A stretch of 9,950 bases of DNA from NCBI GenBank assembly GCA_964463145.1, contig CAYXBG010000067.1, positions 1 through 9,950 of the forward strand. Reading direction: 5' to 3'. This stretch comes from CAYXBG01 sp964463145. GTDB lineage: Bacteria > Acidobacteriota > UBA6911 > RPQK01 > CBDAPI01. Both the position numbers and the translations under genes were made by a program. Every line of letters begins with the position of its first letter. Position 1 is the first letter of the stretch. This document shows positions 5,835-9,950 of this stretch, piece by piece. The notes beneath the pieces were generated by a model. The model was not told the origin of the DNA and did no database searches. It saw only the letters and a program-made list of their open reading frames with translations.

Positions 5835-8800
5835 GAGATCTATCTGAATCAGGGACAATAATGGGCCTAGAAACTCTCAACGCTTCCCAAGAAGCCGCTC
5901 TAGACATAAAAGCCAACACTGCCTTGACTGCTGCCGCCGGTTCCGGCAAGACGACCGTATTAGTAGGTCGGTTCCTCAAAATCTTGAAACACAACAACTT
6001 CCGGCCTGAGGAGATAGTGGCCATTACTTTCACCGATGAAGCTGCACGTCAGATGCGGGAAAAAATTCGTTTAGGCATCATTGAACGACAACTAACTACT
6101 GTAATGTCTGAAGAAGAAAAAAATGGCTGGGGGAGAGCTCTCTCACACTTACCTTTCTCCGAGATTAATACTATCCATGGGTTCTGTCTTGATCTACTGC
6201 GAGAATTTGGTTTCCGTGTCGGACTAAATCCTGATTTTAAAATTTTGGACTCGAGTCCACAGCGAGTTGAACTAGAAAAGTCCATCCACAATATTTTGGC
6301 AAAACTCTCCCGATCACACGACCCAGATTTAAAAGTGATCTTGAATTATCTCCCCATCAGAAGTGTCCCCACACTTTTCAGAGAATTAGCTCACCGCCGA
6401 GCCCATCTAAAACTCAATCAACTCATTGACGCAGATTCTTTGAGGCCAATCTTTAGACTTGAGGCCTGCGCCTTTCTCTGTCAACTTCCTGATTGGGAAG
6501 AATTACGAGAAATACTACTCGCGATCCCAAAACCCCTCCTAAACGAATCTGGCCCCTTGGGTCAACGTTGTCGGAACCAACTACAAATCCTAAAAGAAAA
6601 ACCAACTACAGATCCTGACGTATTCATCGAGGCGTTCAGGGATATTCTAAAAGGCTCCACTCCGAAACCAACAAAAGAATGGCAGGATACTCCTTGCTGT
6701 ACGGATCTTTTTCAAAAATGGAAATCTCTAAAGCTACAAATCCAGAAAGAATTCTCGATCGCTTCATGCTCTGAAGTAGAGACTGATCACTTTACTGCTG
6801 CTCAGAAGTCGATCCGAAATATCTACACCCAAATCACACGTCACTTCCAGACATCCAAGAAGGAAAATCAGACCCTCGACTTCGATGATCTTCTCATCCT
6901 AGCCACTAGACTCGGCCGTGATGATTGGGTGGTCAAAAAGGTGCGTGAGCGCTTTCGCTTTTACCTCGTGGATGAATTCCAAGACACCAACTCGCTGCAA
7001 TGGCAGTTACTAGAACCCTTCGTCCAAAAGTCCAACATCCTGGTGGTGGGAGATTCGAAACAGTCTATTTATCGTTTCCGGTATGCCGATATTGGAGTTT
7101 TCGAGCGAGTTCAAAAGTGGATTGGGAAAAGCGGTCAAGTTTTAGAAATGCCGCAGAATTACCGATCGGCTCCTAGCCTGGTAAATTTTTGTAATTCCGT
7201 TTTCCGAAAACTCATGGTTCGACATGTCGCCTATGAATCCAAGCATCAGGAAATGGAACCAGCCCGTGAGACTAACTCGGTTGGCTCGGTAGAATACTGC
7301 TTCTACGAATCAGAGGAGGTCTGGGGTTCTCCCCGAGATCCATCTACAGTCTCGGCAAATATACATCGTCTAAAAGCGGAAGGTTTTCAGTTCGGAGATA
7401 TCGCCATTCTCCTTAGGGCACGCACTCATCTCCAGGCTTATGAAAATTCTTTACGAGCTGGTGGAATTCCATTCCAAACAATTGGAGGAGCTGGTTTTTT
7501 AAACCGACAAGAGGTTTTAGATGTCCTCAACCTTTTGCGTTTCTTAGCCGACACGGATAACGACGTGTCCCTAATAGGGATTTTGCGAAGCCCCTTTTTC
7601 AACTTCTCGGATGAGGACCTCTATTCCTTGTCAATCCGAACAGGTGTCCACTGGTGGGACAAACTGAAGACTGCCACCTCTGAAAGTCGATTAAATCATT
7701 GGGGTTTCGCTCACTCCTGCTTAAAAGACTGGCTGACTAAACCTACGGGGATGCTCACGAGCCGGATTGTGGAGGAAGCACTTATATGTAGTGGGTACTT
7801 CCCCATCTTAGAATCCTCTAGCCGCACTGTTCAGACTCAGAGAAATCTTCTCAAAATCATCCGAATCATCCAGAAATTTGAAATAGAAACACCTTCAAGT
7901 ATCCGTGTCATCGTTCGTTTTCTTGAAGAATTAATTAGATCCGATTCCAATGAACCCGAGGAAACCGCATTTAGGCCCGAGGAAGATGCCGTGCGAATCT
8001 ATACTATTCATGGAGCCAAGGGATTACAGTTCCCGGTTGTTATTCTACCCGGGCTTGGCAACCCTCTGAACCTCTCAAGAAATAACAGACTGGTTGTAGA
8101 AGATATCGACTGGGAAGGTCAACTCCAATCACAAATTGGCTTCAAGATTTGGAATCCCTCCAAAGGACACAAAGACTTCAGACATCCGGTTTGCCGAATG
8201 CTTCGGAGGTTGAATCATTACCGTACAATAGCAGAAGAAAAACGCCTCCTTTACGTTGCTTTAACTCGAGCCGAAGACAGATTAGTACTCGTTGGGAAGA
8301 AAACTGACCGTGTCTCATACTATCGGTGGCTGGCTCCGTCAACTACGCCTGAACTGAGTGTGCCAATTACAGATGAAAAAGATCTCAACTGGAAAGGCTC
8401 TCCAGAGCAATCTCCAACGTCCTCCATGGCTGCCGAAGAAGTAAAGAAACCCCAAAACAATTCTCCCTCCCCAGGAACTGCTGCTACCACCAATAGATTT
8501 CAGCTACAAGCCACGACGGGCAATCAAAGGTCATCAAAGATCCACTGGTCCCCAACAAAGATAATTAACTTCCAGAAGTGCCCACGAAAGTTTTTCTTAA
8601 GCACATTATCCCTGCTTCCTGAGGAGAAATCGATTCAGTACCTCCCAACAAAATCGAAAAAAGCCCTTCTAGGGGAAATCGTCCACAGTTTATTGGAACG
8701 TGTTCCCAATCTCTCGGATGAACAAAGTTTGTTAAAGCATTGCAGGATCTGGGAATCATCGATTGAAATGACTTCGAAAGAGGAGACCTCAGAATTTTTT

Positions 8801-9322
8801 GCTGCGGTTCTTGCCCACGTAAAAGCAGTGGCATCGAGTAGATTCCAGACCGAAATGGAGCACTCAATTGCTCTATTTTCCGAAAAACGTCTCAATCTAA
8901 AGTTTGCTGGACAGCGTATTTCGGGAGTCATTGACAGGCTCTATCAGAGACCTGATGGATCCTGGGTAGTTATGGATTTCAAAACCCATTCCTCTGGGGC
9001 TGACACAGGAGAACCACTAGAAAATCGTGAGGCCCGCCTGCAAGTAGAGCTCTATCTATGGGCAATAAGCCGAATTCTGGAAACGGACCAATTAAGTGGG
9101 GTTCTGTTTTTTACCGCTACGGGGGAAACAATGCTGATCCCCTATGATTCCAACGTAAAGGAGCACTGCGAACAAATAGTTCACCAGCTGCCTATCCTGG
9201 CCCAGCGAGAATCCTATCCACTCACGACTCGGCCTCAATTATGTCGATCTTGTGGCTATCGGAAACAAAAATTATGTGAAGGGGTCTTACCAGATGAAGA
9301 ACAACACGAGTCATTCATCTAA
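5825..9322 (+). CDS. addA: AddA-like ATP-dependent helicase-nuclease (UvrD/Rep SF1A helicase with C-terminal RecB-type nuclease)
   Basis: 1165 aa, the motor subunit that unwinds broken DNA ends 3'-5' and cuts one strand. Helicase motifs in order: Q motif Gln22; Walker A AAAGSGKTT 36-44 (Lys42); Ia TFTDEAA 68-74; Ib TIHGFC 116-121; II DEFQDT 383-388; III GDSKQSIYRFR 409-419; IV QNYRS 444-448; V TIHGAKGLQFP 727-737; VI EEKRLLYVALTRAEDR 804-819. A Ser/Thr/Pro-rich linker (about 855-915) leads to a nuclease domain with His954, Asp1037 (GVIDR), Asp1051-x-Lys1053 (MDFKTH), Gln1073 and Tyr1077. Cys919 with Cys1140, Cys1143 and Cys1151 (C-x2-C-x7-C) look like an Fe-S staple, unusual because Bacillus AddA lacks one. 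ATG 5825 overlaps addB and has GAGGA 6 nt upstream; ATG 5861 (Met13, with AGGGA 5 nt upstream) is an equally good start. Translation is probably coupled to addB. Length is normal for AddA. Confidence 0.95.
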   Translation: MQVRDLSESGTIMGLETLNASQEAALDIKANTALTAAAGSGKTTVLVGRFLKILKHNNFRPEEIVAITFTDEAARQMREKIRLGIIERQLTTVMSEEEKNGWGRALSHLPFSEINTIHGFCLDLLREFGFRVGLNPDFKILDSSPQRVELEKSIHNILAKLSRSHDPDLKVILNYLPIRSVPTLFRELAHRRAHLKLNQLIDADSLRPIFRLEACAFLCQLPDWEELREILLAIPKPLLNESGPLGQRCRNQLQILKEKPTTDPDVFIEAFRDILKGSTPKPTKEWQDTPCCTDLFQKWKSLKLQIQKEFSIASCSEVETDHFTAAQKSIRNIYTQITRHFQTSKKENQTLDFDDLLILATRLGRDDWVVKKVRERFRFYLVDEFQDTNSLQWQLLEPFVQKSNILVVGDSKQSIYRFRYADIGVFERVQKWIGKSGQVLEMPQNYRSAPSLVNFCNSVFRKLMVRHVAYESKHQEMEPARETNSVGSVEYCFYESEEVWGSPRDPSTVSANIHRLKAEGFQFGDIAILLRARTHLQAYENSLRAGGIPFQTIGGAGFLNRQEVLDVLNLLRFLADTDNDVSLIGILRSPFFNFSDEDLYSLSIRTGVHWWDKLKTATSESRLNHWGFAHSCLKDWLTKPTGMLTSRIVEEALICSGYFPILESSSRTVQTQRNLLKIIRIIQKFEIETPSSIRVIVRFLEELIRSDSNEPEETAFRPEEDAVRIYTIHGAKGLQFPVVILPGLGNPLNLSRNNRLVVEDIDWEGQLQSQIGFKIWNPSKGHKDFRHPVCRMLRRLNHYRTIAEEKRLLYVALTRAEDRLVLVGKKTDRVSYYRWLAPSTTPELSVPITDEKDLNWKGSPEQSPTSSMAAEEVKKPQNNSPSPGTAATTNRFQLQATTGNQRSSKIHWSPTKIINFQKCPRKFFLSTLSLLPEEKSIQYLPTKSKKALLGEIVHSLLERVPNLSDEQSLLKHCRIWESSIEMTSKEETSEFFAAVLAHVKAVASSRFQTEMEHSIALFSEKRLNLKFAGQRISGVIDRLYQRPDGSWVVMDFKTHSSGADTGEPLENREARLQVELYLWAISRILETDQLSGVLFFTATGETMLIPYDSNVKEHCEQIVHQLPILAQRESYPLTTRPQLCRSCGYRKQKLCEGVLPDEEQHESFI

Positions 9323-9333
9323 TAAATCACCCC

Positions 9334-9371
9334 TTCAACCAGGTAAGCAAGTTGAACACATCAAGGTTCAA
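9334..9371 (+). repeat. Overlapping inverted repeats that allow two exclusive hairpins before the ETF:QO start
   Basis: Three 6-base segments lie in the 54-bp gap after addA: TTCAAC (9334-9339), GTTGAAC (9351-9357) and GTTCAA (9366-9371). The middle one can pair with the first (11-nt loop) or with the last (8-nt loop), not both. The second fold would cover part of AAGG (9363-9366), the likely ribosome site for ATG 9377. The pattern is directly visible; a regulatory role, or use of the second pair as an operator, is only inferred, and short repeats like this can arise by chance. Confidence 0.35.
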
Positions 9372-9378
9372 GTATAAT
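9352..9378 (+). promoter_or_regulatory. Candidate promoter overlapping the ETF:QO start codon
   Basis: TATAAT at 9373-9378 is a perfect -10 consensus, and its last two bases are the first two of ATG 9377. TTGAAC (9352-9357) is a four-of-six -35 with a short 15-nt spacer. If used, transcription would start about 7 nt after the box, near 9385, at or just before the second in-frame ATG (9386). That would give a leaderless or nearly leaderless mRNA starting at Met4 of the longer form. The short spacer and lack of any data limit confidence. Confidence 0.35.
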
Positions 9379-9950
9379 GGGTCAAATGGAGAGAGAACAG
9401 TTAGAGGTTGATGTTCTGTTTGTTGGTGCCGGACCTGCCTGCCTGGCTAGCGCCCTTCATTTGAACACTCTTGTCCAGGAACACAATCGGTCGGTCGAAA
9501 ACGGAGAGAAATCTGGGCCGCTTTTGGAGGATTTAACCTGCCTGGTCATAGAAAAAGGAAAGGAGATCGGTTCTCATATCTTGAGTGGCGCAGTTATCGA
9601 CCCAAGAGGGTTCGATGATCTCCTCGCTGCCTATCCCGGTGAACACCCTCCTTACGATTGTCAAGTTGCAGACGATGCCTTTTACCTGCTGACAGAGAAC
9701 CAGGCCATTCGGTCTCCCATAACTCCACCCTTCCTTCAAAATCACGGCTACTATGTGGCCTCTCTGGGCAAAGTCGTGCGCTGGATGGCAAATTTAGCTG
9801 AAGAAAATGGGATCGAAGTCTATCCCGAGTTCCCAGCTGTGCAGCTTTTATTCAATAACGATCGAGTCATCGGAGTCCGAATTGGGGACAAAGGTCGAGA
9901 CCAGCATGGAGAACCTAAAGCTAATTTTGAGCCCGGAATTGACGTACTGG
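9377..9950 (+). CDS. Electron transfer flavoprotein:quinone oxidoreductase, N-terminal part (C-terminus beyond the window)
   Basis: 191 codons are visible and remain open at the window end. The enzyme takes electrons from reduced electron transfer flavoprotein, made during fatty-acid and amino-acid oxidation, and passes them to membrane quinone through FAD and a 4Fe-4S cluster. Seen: FAD-binding strand VDVLFVGAGPAC (11-22); a longer insert before the second strand, typical of this family; CLVIEKGKEIGSHILSGAV (55-73), where Glu59 should hold the FAD ribose; IDPRGFDDLL; and HGYYVASLGKVVRW (123-136). The C-terminal cysteines and the quinone region are outside, so cluster binding cannot be checked. 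The third glycine of the GxGxxG turn is Cys22. ATG 9377 has AAGG 10 nt upstream; ATG 9386 (Met4, giving MEREQLEVD) is an equally credible start, and a TATAAT overlaps the first. It lies 54 bp after addA on the same strand and may also be read from the addBA transcript. No etfAB gene is in view. Confidence 0.93.
   Translation, partial: MGQMEREQLEVDVLFVGAGPACLASALHLNTLVQEHNRSVENGEKSGPLLEDLTCLVIEKGKEIGSHILSGAVIDPRGFDDLLAAYPGEHPPYDCQVADDAFYLLTENQAIRSPITPPFLQNHGYYVASLGKVVRWMANLAEENGIEVYPEFPAVQLLFNNDRVIGVRIGDKGRDQHGEPKANFEPGIDVL

Noticed and set aside
8565..8931. Minus-strand frames of about 100 codons inside the addA nuclease region
   Set aside because: Antisense shadows; the plus strand encodes the nuclease motifs here.
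9533..9791. Minus-strand frames opposite ETF:QO
   Set aside because: Antisense to a recognisable ETF:QO coding sequence, no features of their own.

Overview
The window looks like chromosome from a Gram-negative-type bacterium with medium GC content (judged by eye, not computed). A Tat-exported Gfo/Idh/MocA oxidoreductase, a secreted VOC-fold protein and an ETF:quinone oxidoreductase together suggest an aerobic heterotroph from a less-studied phylum, for example Acidobacteriota- or Verrucomicrobiota-like. This placement is inference; nothing in the sequence fixes the taxon. I see no tRNA, rRNA, CRISPR array, insertion sequence, integrase or phage gene.

Layout. At 1-274 (minus) lies the N-terminal part of a Tat-exported Gfo/Idh/MocA oxidoreductase. 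It is divergent from a small secreted VOC-fold protein at 520-972 (plus). This converges on aspartate-semialdehyde dehydrogenase (asd, 1004-2014, minus). About 350 bases without an evident gene follow, holding a candidate asd promoter and a doubtful 39-codon reading frame. From 2361 everything runs on the plus strand: a 107-aa TPR protein (2361-2684), a short spacer with a run of ten G, an AddB-like nuclease (2838-5834), AddA helicase-nuclease (5825-9322, overlapping addB by 10 nt), and the start of ETF:quinone oxidoreductase (from 9377, cut by the window end).

How the genes work together. The centre is an AddAB-type double-strand-break resection machine covering about 6.5 kb. AddA carries the full set of SF1A helicase motifs and a C-terminal RecB-type nuclease. 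AddB keeps a helicase-like scaffold without a Walker A, plus a second RecB-type nuclease. Both subunits carry a four-cysteine pattern typical of an iron-sulfur cluster around the nuclease; in the classical Bacillus enzyme only AddB has it. The other genes belong to unrelated housekeeping functions: amino-acid biosynthesis (asd), acyl-CoA or amino-acid oxidation (ETF:QO) and envelope oxidoreduction.

I found no wholly new multi-gene system. The points most worth a second look are the doubly Fe-S-marked AddAB, the consensus TATAAT overlapping the ETF:QO start with alternative hairpins beside it, the G10 tract ahead of addB, and the short reading frame ahead of asd.
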